DNA from: Streptomyces mangrovisoli
GTDB taxonomy: Bacteria; Actinomycetota; Actinomycetes; Streptomycetales; Streptomycetaceae
DNA: 64,000 nt
Assembly: GCF_000974985.2 (NCBI RefSeq)
Contig: NZ_LAVA02000001.1
Coordinates: 1-64,000 of the forward strand
Direction of reading: 5' to 3'
Made by a program: the position numbers and the translations under genes
Shown: positions 43,590 to 52,348 of the stretch, in pieces
Numbering within the stretch: position 1 is the stretch's first letter
Layout of the letters: every line of letters starts with the position of its first letter
The notes under the pieces: model-generated
Seen by the model: the letters and a program-made list of their open reading frames with translations, nothing else
What the model was told of the DNA's origin: nothing
Database searches by the model: none

Positions 43590-45041
43590 ATGTCCACCTC
43601 GGCCCCCGCCAAGGTCCCCGCCCCCGAACAGCCCGGGGCCCAGCCGTCGTACGGTGCACTCGACCGCTTCTTCAAGATCTCCGAGCGCGGCAGCACGCTC
43701 GTCCGTGAGATCCGGGGCGGCTTTGCCACCTTCTTCGCGATGGCGTACATCATCGTGCTGAACCCGATCATCCTCAGCAGCGCGAAGGACATGTACGGGC
43801 ACCACCTGAACAGTGGCCAGCTGGTCACCGCCACCGCGCTGTCGGCCGCCTTCACCACGCTGCTCATGGGTGTCATCGGCAACGTGCCGATCGCCCTGGC
43901 CGCCGGTCTCGGCGTGAACTCCGTCGTCGCCCTCCAGCTCGCGCCGCGGATGACCTGGCCGGACGCCATGGGCATGGTCGTGCTGGCCGGCCTCGTGGTG
44001 ATGCTGCTGGTCGCCACCGGTCTGCGTGAGCGCGTCATGAACGCGGTGCCCTACGGCCTGCGCAAGGCGATCGCCATCGGTATCGGCCTGTTCATCATGC
44101 TGATCGGTCTGGTGGACTCCGGCTTCGTCACCCGTATCCCGGACGTCGCCCAGACCACCGTCCCGCTCCAGCTGGGCACCGACGGTCACCTGCACGGCTG
44201 GCCGGTTCTGGTCTTCATCCTGGGCGCCCTGCTGACGTTCATCCTGATCATGCGCAAGGTTCCCGGCGCGATCCTGATCTCGATCGTCGGCATGACCGTG
44301 CTCGCGCTGATCCTGAACTCGGTCACGACCATCGACACCTGGGGCCTGACCGTCCCGAAGTGGCCCGGCAACCCGGTCTCCTCGCCCGACTTCGGCCTGA
44401 TCGGTCACGTCAGCCTGTTCGGCGGCTTCTCCAAGGTCGGCGTGCTGACCGGCATCCTGTTCGTCTTCACGGTCCTGCTGTCGTGCTTCTTCGACGCGAT
44501 GGGCACGATCATGGGCATCAGCGACGAGGCCAAGCTCACCGACGCCGAGGGCTACATGCCGGGCATCAACAAGGTCCTCTTCGTCGACGGCCTCTCGGTC
44601 GCCGTGGGCGGCGCCACCTCCTCCTCCGCCACCACCGCCTTCGTGGAGTCCACGGCGGGTGTCGGCGAGGGCGCGCGCACGGGCTTCGCCAACGTCGTCA
44701 CGGGCGGTCTGTTCGGTCTGGCGCTGTTCCTCACGCCGATCGCCACGATGGTCCCGTCCCAGGCGGCCACCCCCGCGCTGGTCGCGGTCGGCTTCCTGAT
44801 CCTGTCCAACTCGATCAAGGAGATCGACTGGGCGGACTACACGATCGCCGTCCCGGCGTTCGTGACGATGCTGATGATGCCGTTCACGTACTCCATCACC
44901 AACGGCATCGGCATGGGCTTCATCACCTTCGTGATCCTGCGGCTGGCCGCGGGCCGGGGCCGTGAGGTGCCGGTTCCGATGTACGTGGTCGCGGCGGTGT
45001 TCGGCTTCTACTACCTGATGCCGGCCCTCGGCCTCACCTGA
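43590..45041 (+). CDS. NCS2 family purine permease (AzgA-like)
   Basis: A 483-aa nucleobase:cation symporter with about 12-14 membrane helices. FFAMAYIIVLNPIILS, VALAAGLGVNSVVALQL-type helix 3 and SCFFDAMGTIMGISDEA are characteristic of the AzgA hypoxanthine/guanine/adenine subgroup rather than the xanthine/uracil PbuX group. The ATG has AGGAA 5 bases upstream. The preceding 90 bp are unusually AT-rich (CATATGTTCATACTGAATTC) and contain TCTACGCGCGGAGATAG, a possible operator. Confidence 0.92.
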   Translation: MSTSAPAKVPAPEQPGAQPSYGALDRFFKISERGSTLVREIRGGFATFFAMAYIIVLNPIILSSAKDMYGHHLNSGQLVTATALSAAFTTLLMGVIGNVPIALAAGLGVNSVVALQLAPRMTWPDAMGMVVLAGLVVMLLVATGLRERVMNAVPYGLRKAIAIGIGLFIMLIGLVDSGFVTRIPDVAQTTVPLQLGTDGHLHGWPVLVFILGALLTFILIMRKVPGAILISIVGMTVLALILNSVTTIDTWGLTVPKWPGNPVSSPDFGLIGHVSLFGGFSKVGVLTGILFVFTVLLSCFFDAMGTIMGISDEAKLTDAEGYMPGINKVLFVDGLSVAVGGATSSSATTAFVESTAGVGEGARTGFANVVTGGLFGLALFLTPIATMVPSQAATPALVAVGFLILSNSIKEIDWADYTIAVPAFVTMLMMPFTYSITNGIGMGFITFVILRLAAGRGREVPVPMYVVAAVFGFYYLMPALGLT

Positions 45042-45075
45042 TCACCCGTGCGACGGGGTCGCCTGGACGGATGGC

Positions 45076-45264
45076 TCAGGTGACCCCGTAGAACTTCTCC
45101 GTCTCCTCGACGGCGGTCTGGAACCGCTCGTCGAAGTCATCCCGAATGAGCGTCCGGACGACATAGTCCTGGACGCTCATTCCTCTTCTGGCCGCGTGGT
45201 GCCGGAGCCGTTCGAGCAGCTCGTGGTCTATGCGCAGGCTGAGCACGGTGGTCCCCATGGACAT
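45076..45264 (-). CDS. Ribbon-helix-helix (CopG-like) DNA-binding protein
   Basis: A 62-aa protein with the RHH pattern: strand TTVLSLRIDHELLERLRHHA, then RGMSVQDYVVRTLIRD. Such proteins bind operators as dimers and often act as antitoxins, but no toxin gene is adjacent. Start at ATG 45264, or ATG 45258 two codons later. Converges on the purine permease. Confidence 0.82.
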   Translation of the reverse strand: MSMGTTVLSLRIDHELLERLRHHAARRGMSVQDYVVRTLIRDDFDERFQTAVEETEKFYGVT

Positions 45265-45387
45265 GAGGGTCGCGGCACCCTTCGGTGCGGCGGGCGCCGT
45301 TCCGCGCCCGCATCACCCATATGAGTGATGTTGCGGTTCAGTGGCCGGGGTCACGGGCATCTCGCGTGTTCCGAGTGGTCTTTAGTT

Positions 45388-45405
45388 AGGGTAATGAGTT
45401 ACTCT
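45388..45405. promoter_or_regulatory. Candidate MarR operator
   Basis: AGGGTAA - TGAG - TTACTCT, six of seven arm positions symmetrical, AT-rich and only 7 bp before the MarR-gene ATG at 45412. Its position over the likely start of transcription fits autoregulation of the MarR-MFS pair. Confidence 0.6.
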
Positions 45406-45411
45406 AATGAC

Positions 45412-45849
45412 ATGCCGGACCTCACCCATGGCGACGATGCTGCCGCCGTGAACTCCCTCCGCTCCGCCGTGATGCGGCTGTCCCGTCGGCTCAAGCACCA
45501 GCGGGTCGACGAGTCGCTGAGCCCCACCGAGATGTCGGTGCTGGGCACGCTGTCCACCTGCGGGCAGGCCACCCCGGGCGAGCTCGCCCGCAAGGAGCAT
45601 GTGCAGCCGCCCTCGATGACCCGCATCGTGGCCCTGCTGGAGGCCAAGGGCCTGGTCCGGCTGGAGCCGCATCCCGAGGACCGGCGCCAGAAGGTCGTCA
45701 CCAGGACCGAACAGGCCGAGGCGATGCTCCTGGAGAGCCGCCGCAAGCGCAACGCGTTCCTGGCCGGCCTGGTCGACGGCCTCGACGAGGACGAATGGGC
45801 CAAGCTGCGCGCGGCCGCCCCCGTGCTCGAGAAACTCGCACACCTGTAA
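45412..45849 (+). CDS. MarR-family regulator
   Basis: A 145-aa winged-helix repressor. LSPTEMSVLGTLSTCGQATP then GELARKEHVQPPSMTRIVALLE is the DNA-binding segment, and HPEDRRQKVVTRTEQ the wing. The ATG at 45412 gives MPDLTHGDD; an ATG at 45394 inside the candidate operator is less likely. An MFS exporter gene follows after 25 bp, the classic arrangement for a ligand-responsive efflux pair. Confidence 0.9.
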   Translation: MPDLTHGDDAAAVNSLRSAVMRLSRRLKHQRVDESLSPTEMSVLGTLSTCGQATPGELARKEHVQPPSMTRIVALLEAKGLVRLEPHPEDRRQKVVTRTEQAEAMLLESRRKRNAFLAGLVDGLDEDEWAKLRAAAPVLEKLAHL

Positions 45850-45874
45850 GACGTCCCAAGGAGGCGAACCCATT

Positions 45875-47221
45875 TTGAGTACGGGACCCGGAGCAGCTTC
45901 CGCCCCCGCACCGATCTCCCCTACGACCCCCTCCGCCCGCCCGTCCTCGATGTTCAGCTCGCTGCGGATCCGCAACTACCGCCTGTTCTTCATCGGGCAG
46001 GTCGTCTCCAACACCGGCACCTGGATGCAGCGCATCGCCCAGGACTGGCTGGTGCTCAGCCTCACCGGCTCCTCCGCGGCCGTCGGTATCACGACGGCCC
46101 TGCAGTTCCTGCCGATGCTGCTGTTCGGGCTCTACGGCGGCGTCCTCGTCGACCGGCTGCCCAAGCGGCCCACGCTGCTCGTCACGCAGTCGGCCATGGC
46201 CCTCGCGGGCCTCGCGCTGGCGGCGCTGACGCTCACCGGGCACGTCCAGGTGTGGCACGTGTACCTGGCGGCCTTCTTCGTGGGCCTCGCGACCGTCGTC
46301 GACAACCCGGCCCGGCAGTCGTTCGTCTCCGAGATGGTCGGTCCCGGCCAGCTCCAGAACGCGGTCAGCCTGAACTCGGCGAACTTCCAGTCCGCCCGGC
46401 TCGTCGGGCCCGCCGTCGCGGGCCTGCTGATCACCGGCGTGGGCACCGGCTGGGCGTTCCTGCTCAACGGGCTGTCGTTCGTGGCGCCCCTCGCGAGCCT
46501 GCTGCTGATGCGGGGCCGCGAGCTGCAGGCGGTGCGGCGCGCACCGCGCGGCAAGGGCCAGCTGCGGGAGGGTCTGCGCTATGTCGCCGGGCGCCCGGAG
46601 CTGATCTGGCCGATCGTCCTGGTCGGCTTCATCGGCACCTTCGGCTTCAACTTCCCGGTGTGGCTGTCGGCCTTCGCGGACGACGTCTTCGACGGCGGCG
46701 CGGGCTCGTACAGCCTGTTCAACACGCTGATGGCGGCCGGCTCCCTGGTCGGCGCGCTGCTCGCCGCCCGGCGCGGGACGGCGCGGCTGCGCCTGCTGAT
46801 CGTGGCCGCGGCGGGCTTCGGCGCGCTGGAGATCGTGGCGGCGCTGGCCCCGTCGTACTGGCTGTTCGCCGTGCTGATGGTGCCGATAGGCATCTGCGGC
46901 CTCACGGTCAACGTCACCGCGAACACGGCGGTCCAGATGGGCACCGACCCGGCCATGCGCGGCCGGGTGATGGCCCTGTTCATGATGGTCTTCATGGGCG
47001 GTACGCCGCTGGGCGCGCCGGTGGTCGGCTGGATCACGGACGCGTACGGCCCGCGGGTCGGCTTCGTCCTCGGTGGCGCGGTCTCGGCGGCCGCGGCGAT
47101 CACCATCGGCCTGGTCCTGGCCCGCCTCGGCGGACTGCGCCTGTCGGTCGGCTGGCACCACGGGCACCCGCGGGTGCGGTTCGTGGCGCGGGAACGCGAA
47201 CTGGCGGCCGCGTCCGCCTGA
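45875..47221 (+). CDS. MFS transporter (multidrug-type)
   Basis: A 448-aa facilitator with 12 predicted helices. Helix 1 lies in NYRLFFIGQVVSNTGTWMQR, which with IAQDWLVLSLTGSS marks the enterobactin-exporter/EntS-like MFS subgroup. The loop motif appears as GGVLVDRLPKRPTL. A TTG start is supported by AAGGAGG 10 bases upstream. Probably exports the ligand sensed by the preceding MarR protein. Confidence 0.9.
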   Translation: MSTGPGAASAPAPISPTTPSARPSSMFSSLRIRNYRLFFIGQVVSNTGTWMQRIAQDWLVLSLTGSSAAVGITTALQFLPMLLFGLYGGVLVDRLPKRPTLLVTQSAMALAGLALAALTLTGHVQVWHVYLAAFFVGLATVVDNPARQSFVSEMVGPGQLQNAVSLNSANFQSARLVGPAVAGLLITGVGTGWAFLLNGLSFVAPLASLLLMRGRELQAVRRAPRGKGQLREGLRYVAGRPELIWPIVLVGFIGTFGFNFPVWLSAFADDVFDGGAGSYSLFNTLMAAGSLVGALLAARRGTARLRLLIVAAAGFGALEIVAALAPSYWLFAVLMVPIGICGLTVNVTANTAVQMGTDPAMRGRVMALFMMVFMGGTPLGAPVVGWITDAYGPRVGFVLGGAVSAAAAITIGLVLARLGGLRLSVGWHHGHPRVRFVARERELAAASA

Positions 47222-47240
47222 CACCCCTGCCGCACCCCGG

Positions 47241-47280
47241 AGGCCGGTGCCCCACGCCCACGAGCGCGGGCCACCGGCCT
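47241..47280 (+). terminator. Terminator after the MarR-MFS pair
   Basis: AGGCCGGTG (47241-47249) pairs with CACCGGCCT (47272-47280). Beyond it, up to 47472, the DNA is GC-rich with no gene. The stretch near 47311-47345 (CTCTGCGAGGCCGATCCCGTGAGAC) resembles the start region of the next gene. Confidence 0.7.
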
Positions 47281-47472
47281 CCGGGCGGTCCGGCCCGCCC
47301 CACCGGCCGCGGGGCCTCTGCGAGGCCGATCCCGTGAGACCCACCCCTTCGGCCCCATCGGCCCCGAGGTGGCCGCGAGGCCTGTTCGGCCCCCGCTGGT
47401 CGCGGGACCGAGCCCCACGAGCCCGCCCCGTTCGCCCCCCGCCCGCCGCCAGGTCTCTGCGAGGCTGGGCCC

Positions 47473-48045
47473 ATGAGACTCTTCGCCGCCGTGCTGCCGC
47501 CCGAGGACGTCGCGGACGAACTGGCCGTGGAGGTGGCCCGGCTGCGGGGGCTGCCCGGTGCGGACGGGCTGCGCTGGACCGGGCGGCCCGGCTGGCACTT
47601 CACCCTGGCGTTCTACGGCGAGGTGGACGACGACGTCGTACCCGCCCTGTCGGCCCGCCTGGAGCGCGCGGCCGACCGCACCCCGCCCTTCGCGCTCGCG
47701 GTCCGCGGCGGCGGGCAGTTCGGGCATGGCCGTGCCCTGTGGGCGGGCGCGGAAGGCGACCTGGCCGCGCTGCGCCTGCTGGCCGACCGCGCGGAGGCGG
47801 CGGCCCGCAAGGCCGGGGTGCCGATGAACGAGCACCGCCGCTACAAGGCCCACCTGACCCTGGCCCGCAGCCGGGACGCGATCGACGCACGGCCGTACGT
47901 CGAGCGTCTCGCCGACTTCACCGGCCGCACCTGGACGGTGGGGGACCTGGCGCTGGTCCGCAGCAACCTGCCGCGGTCCGGGGTGGCGGGCGAGCAGCCC
48001 CGCTATGAGGCGGTCGCCCGCTGGGCACTCGGCCGTTCCGGTTAA
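47473..48045 (+). CDS. thpR: RNA 2',3'-cyclic phosphodiesterase
   Basis: A 2H-phosphoesterase of 190 aa (LigT/ThpR family) that opens 2',3'-cyclic phosphates of RNA ends. The two catalytic HxTx motifs are HFTLAF near residue 43 and HLTLARS near residue 126. It starts MRLFAAVLPPEDV, as the family does. Cytoplasmic RNA processing or repair; no RNA ligase partner is adjacent. Confidence 0.92.
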   Translation: MRLFAAVLPPEDVADELAVEVARLRGLPGADGLRWTGRPGWHFTLAFYGEVDDDVVPALSARLERAADRTPPFALAVRGGGQFGHGRALWAGAEGDLAALRLLADRAEAAARKAGVPMNEHRRYKAHLTLARSRDAIDARPYVERLADFTGRTWTVGDLALVRSNLPRSGVAGEQPRYEAVARWALGRSG

Positions 48046-48055
48046 TCTCGATGAC

Positions 48056-48145
48056 GTGGACCCGAAAACCCGGAACCGGATCATGGCCGGTGCGCTCGTA
48101 CTGATGTTCGTAGTGGTGGCGATGGCGGCGGCGATCGGCCGATAG
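48056..48145 (+). CDS. 29-aa single-pass membrane protein
   Basis: A GTG start gives MDPKTRNRIMAGALVLMFVV and ends VAMAAAIGR. A basic N-terminus is followed by one transmembrane helix. It starts 10 bp after thpR. I recall very similar tiny ORFs at this position in other streptomycetes, but no function. The codons show the expected third-position bias. Confidence 0.55.
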   Translation: MDPKTRNRIMAGALVLMFVVVAMAAAIGR

Positions 48146-48176
48146 CCCGGCCGCCGCCGCCACCGCCTGCCCGGAC

Positions 48177-49172
48177 CTACCAGGCGAACGCCTCCGGCGA
48201 CGGACCCGGGCCGGGGAAGATCTCGTCGAGCCCGGCCAGCAGCTCCTCGCTCAGCTCCAGCTCGACGGCGCGCAGCGCGGACTCCAGCTGCCCGGCCGTG
48301 CGCGGCCCGACGATCGGCCCGGTGACGCCGGGGCGGGTGAGCAGCCAGGCCAGGGCGGCCTCGCCGGGCTCCAGCCCGTGCTTGTCGAGCAGGTCCTCGT
48401 ACGCCTGGAGCCGGCCGCGCATGACCGGGTCGGCCAGCGCCTCCGCCGCCCGGCCGCCCGCCCGCCGGCCGCCCTCGACCTCCTTCTTCAGCACGCCGCC
48501 GAGCAGCCCGCCGTGGAGCGGCGACCAGGGGATCACCCCGAGGCCGTAGTCCCGCGCGGCCGGGATGACCTCCATCTCGGCGCGCCGCTCGGCCAGGTTG
48601 TACAGGCACTGCTCGCTGACCAGGCCGATGGTGCCGCCGCGCCGGGCGGCGGTCTCGTTGGCCTGGGCGATCTTGTACCCGGGGAAGTTGCTGGAGCCGA
48701 CGTAGAGGATCTTCCCCTGCTGGACCAGCACGTCGACGGCCTGCCAGATCTCGTCGAACGAGGTGTCCCGGTCGATGTGGTGGAACTGGTACAGGTCGAT
48801 GTGGTCGGTCCGCAGCCGCTTGAGGCTCGCGTCGACCGCGCGGCGGATGTTCAGCGCGGAGAGCTTGTCGTGGTTGGGCCAGACCGGCCCGTCGCCGAGG
48901 CCCATGTTGCCGTAGACCTTGGTGGCGAGGACCACCTTGTCGCGCCGGCCGCCGCCCTGCGCGAACCAGGTGCCGATGATCTCCTCGGTGCGGCCCTTGT
49001 TCTCGCCCCAGCCGTACACGTTCGCCGTGTCGAAGAGGTTGATCCCGGCGTCGAGCGCCGCGTCCATGATGTGGTGGCTGTCGGCCTCGTCGGTCTGCGG
49101 TCCGAAGTTCATCGTCCCGAGAACGAGCCTGCCGACCTTGAGTCCTGTGCGTCCGAGCTGCGTGTACTCCAT
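48177..49172 (-). CDS. Aldo/keto reductase
   Basis: A 331-aa NADPH-dependent TIM-barrel reductase. The catalytic tetrad is visible: Asp and Tyr in NLFDTANVYGWGENKG, Lys in VVLATKVYG and His in LYQFHHIDRD. IVGPRTAGQLESAL near the C-terminus binds the cofactor phosphate. Its length and VLGTMNFG start match the YghZ/potassium-channel-beta-like AKR group. Substrates cannot be told. An in-frame GTG lies two codons upstream of the ATG. Confidence 0.92.
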   Translation of the reverse strand: MEYTQLGRTGLKVGRLVLGTMNFGPQTDEADSHHIMDAALDAGINLFDTANVYGWGENKGRTEEIIGTWFAQGGGRRDKVVLATKVYGNMGLGDGPVWPNHDKLSALNIRRAVDASLKRLRTDHIDLYQFHHIDRDTSFDEIWQAVDVLVQQGKILYVGSSNFPGYKIAQANETAARRGGTIGLVSEQCLYNLAERRAEMEVIPAARDYGLGVIPWSPLHGGLLGGVLKKEVEGGRRAGGRAAEALADPVMRGRLQAYEDLLDKHGLEPGEAALAWLLTRPGVTGPIVGPRTAGQLESALRAVELELSEELLAGLDEIFPGPGPSPEAFAW

Positions 49173-49229
49173 GACCACCCAGCCAACGACTTGGAGCGCG
49201 CTCGATGCAAGGGGAATCGTGGGCGGCGT

Positions 49230-49904
49230 TCAGTCCCGGTACGCCGCCCCGAGCCCCCACCCCTGGTGCATGGCCCCCGCGAACGCCGCCGCGATCCGGT
49301 GTTCGCCGGACGGGCCCGGGTGGGTGCCGTCGTACGTGTCGCGGTCGAGGTCGTACGGGGACGGGGGAGACGCCAGCAGGATCGGGGAGCGGGGCTCGTC
49401 GAGATCGGCGGACGTCTTCGCGAGGAGGTCGTTGAAGAGGGCGACCTGGGCGGCGAAGGGGGCGTCCGTCAGGGCGCGGATGTTCGGGACGACCGGCAGC
49501 AGGACCATGCGGATGCCCGGGTTCGCCGCGCGGGCCGCCGCCACGAAGGCGCGCACGTTGTCGGTGGTCTGCTCGGCGTTCGTGTAGAAGCCCAGGTCGA
49601 TCAGGCCGAGGGAGACCAGCAGCACGTCCGCCCGGTGCGCGCGCACCGCCTCGCCGATCAGCGGGGCCATGTGCAGCCAGCCCTCGCCCCAGCCGGCCAG
49701 GTGCGCGCGGGGGAACTCCGGCTCGGCGTAGTCGTACGACGTCGGCTCGTCCGCCGCCTTGTCGTAGAGCGTCTCGCGGGGCCCGACGAGGGTGAACGGG
49801 CCGCCGTACGCGGCGCACAGGTGCTGCCACATCCGGTAGCGCCACGTGTGTTCGCCCGCGCTCCCGATCGTCATGGAGTCGCCGACGGGCATGAACCTGA
49901 GCAT
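49230..49904 (-). CDS. SGNH/GDSL-type hydrolase
   Basis: A 224-aa esterase-like protein. Block I is FMPVGDSMTIG (Ser nucleophile) and block V is YDGTHPGPSGEH (Asp-x-x-His). Block III, normally GxND, reads SLGLIDLGF, so the oxyanion Asn is replaced by Ile. Activity may be altered. No signal peptide with the ATG at 49904; a longer open frame upstream is repeat-derived. It lies 57 bp downstream of the aldo/keto reductase start on the same strand. Confidence 0.82.
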   Translation of the reverse strand: MLRFMPVGDSMTIGSAGEHTWRYRMWQHLCAAYGGPFTLVGPRETLYDKAADEPTSYDYAEPEFPRAHLAGWGEGWLHMAPLIGEAVRAHRADVLLVSLGLIDLGFYTNAEQTTDNVRAFVAAARAANPGIRMVLLPVVPNIRALTDAPFAAQVALFNDLLAKTSADLDEPRSPILLASPPSPYDLDRDTYDGTHPGPSGEHRIAAAFAGAMHQGWGLGAAYRD

Positions 49905-49945
49905 CCGATCATGATGGACGATCGCCGTCCGGCATGGGATGTGAG

Positions 49946-49995
49946 GCCCGACACGCGGGCTCCCGCGCGAGCCCGACACGCGGGCTTCCGCGCGC
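49946..49995 (+). repeat. 25-bp direct duplication
   Basis: Two adjacent copies (49946-49970 and 49971-49995) of a unit starting GCCCGACACGCGGGCT. They differ at only one or two positions. They lie in the divergent promoter gap between the SGNH hydrolase and the secreted protein. Confidence 0.9.
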
Positions 49996-50052
49996 CCTTG
50001 GGCGTGCGTACGCGCGTGGGTGATCCACAGCGCGGGATGGCAGGCTTGGCGC

Positions 50053-51027
50053 ATGCGCCGATCCCTCGCGTTTCTCGCCGCCGGTCTCCTCGTGGGGGCG
50101 TTCGCCCTGCCCGCCTCCGCCGCCGACGGCGACCAGGGGTTCACGATCAAGGATTCGCGGATCGCGGAGTCCAGCGGCCTCGCCGCCTCGCGGCAGCACC
50201 CCGGCATCTACTGGACCCACAACGACAGCGGCGACGGCCCGTACATCTACGCCGTCGACAGCGCCACCGGCAAGACCGTCGCCCGAGTCACCCTCAGCGG
50301 TGTCGGCTCCCCGCGCGACGTCGAGGCCATCTCCATCGGGCCGGGCAACCAGATCTACGTCGGCGACATCGGCGACAACCTCGACGGCAGCTGGCCCTAC
50401 GTGTGGATCTACAAGCTGCCCGAGCCCAAGGTGCTGAAGGACCAGACGGTCCGCGCGACGCAGTACGTCGTCAAGTACTCCGACGGCGCCCGCAACGCCG
50501 AGTCCCTGGCCGTGAACCCGAAGACCGGGCGCGTCTACATCGTCGACAAGAAGGAGAACGGCGGCCATCTCTTCGAGGGGCCCGCCCAGTTGTCCGCCTC
50601 CGGCAGCAACATCTTCAAGCCGATCGCCAAGGTCGACCTGTGGGCCACCGACGCCGCCTTCTCGCCGGACGGCGAACAGCTCGCCGTGCGCGGCTACTTC
50701 GGCGGCATCCTCTACGACTTCGACGGCGGCGCCCTCAAGCGCAAGCAGCAACTCGACGTGCCGATCCAGGGCCAGGGCGAGTCGATCACCTACTCCGCCG
50801 ACGGCACCAAGCTGATGTACGGCACCGAGGGCGCCGACAGCTCGGTCGAGGCGAAGGACGCGCCGGGCGCGAAGGCGGCGAGCAAGTCCCCCTCCACGGG
50901 CGGGGGTTCGGCCTCCGGGACGGACGGCTCCAGCGGCCTGAGCGGCAACGTCAAGGTCGGCGCCGTCGCGGTGGCGGCCGCCGTGCTCGCCCTGTTCGGC
51001 CTCACCCGGCTGCGGCGCAGGCGCTGA
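50053..51027 (+). CDS. Secreted beta-propeller-like protein with C-terminal anchor
   Basis: A 324-aa exported protein. Signal peptide at residues 1-24 (LAFLAAGLLVGAFALPASAA). The body has repeated strand patterns ending in aromatic/Asp turns (IYAVDSATGKTVARV, YVGDIGDNLDGSW, AFSPDGEQLAVRG), resembling a WD40/YVTN propeller. A Ser/Gly-rich stalk leads to a C-terminal helix (VGAVAVAAAVLALFGLTRL) and RRRR tail that would hold it on the outer membrane face. Function unknown. Confidence 0.8.
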   Translation: MRRSLAFLAAGLLVGAFALPASAADGDQGFTIKDSRIAESSGLAASRQHPGIYWTHNDSGDGPYIYAVDSATGKTVARVTLSGVGSPRDVEAISIGPGNQIYVGDIGDNLDGSWPYVWIYKLPEPKVLKDQTVRATQYVVKYSDGARNAESLAVNPKTGRVYIVDKKENGGHLFEGPAQLSASGSNIFKPIAKVDLWATDAAFSPDGEQLAVRGYFGGILYDFDGGALKRKQQLDVPIQGQGESITYSADGTKLMYGTEGADSSVEAKDAPGAKAASKSPSTGGGSASGTDGSSGLSGNVKVGAVAVAAAVLALFGLTRLRRRR

Positions 51028-51051
51028 ACCGGGAGGCCGTAGGCACGGGAA

Positions 51052-51085
51052 GGGCGGCACCACCGAGCGATCGGTGGTGCCGCCT
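51052..51085. terminator. Bidirectional terminator before serC
   Basis: A 13-bp perfect stem GCGGCACCACCGA/TCGGTGGTGCCGC with loop GCGA (51067-51070), plus flanking GG/CC pairing, between the converging propeller-protein and serC genes. Confidence 0.9.
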
Positions 51086-51112
51086 GTCGTCCGCCGTCCG
51101 CGGGCGGAACGG

Positions 51113-52240
<1,128 letters not shown>

Positions 52241-52348
52241 TTAGCCGGTGGAGGAAACCTGGGTGAAACCTCGTCCGTCGGATGAGACGGCGCCTCGCGC
52301 ACGCGTTCGGCCGATGTGCGAGGACGCCCCGGCTGATGTGATGGGCGC

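Noticed and set aside
45076..45264. The ribbon-helix-helix protein as half of a toxin-antitoxin pair
   Set aside because: No toxin-like gene lies next to it on the same strand.
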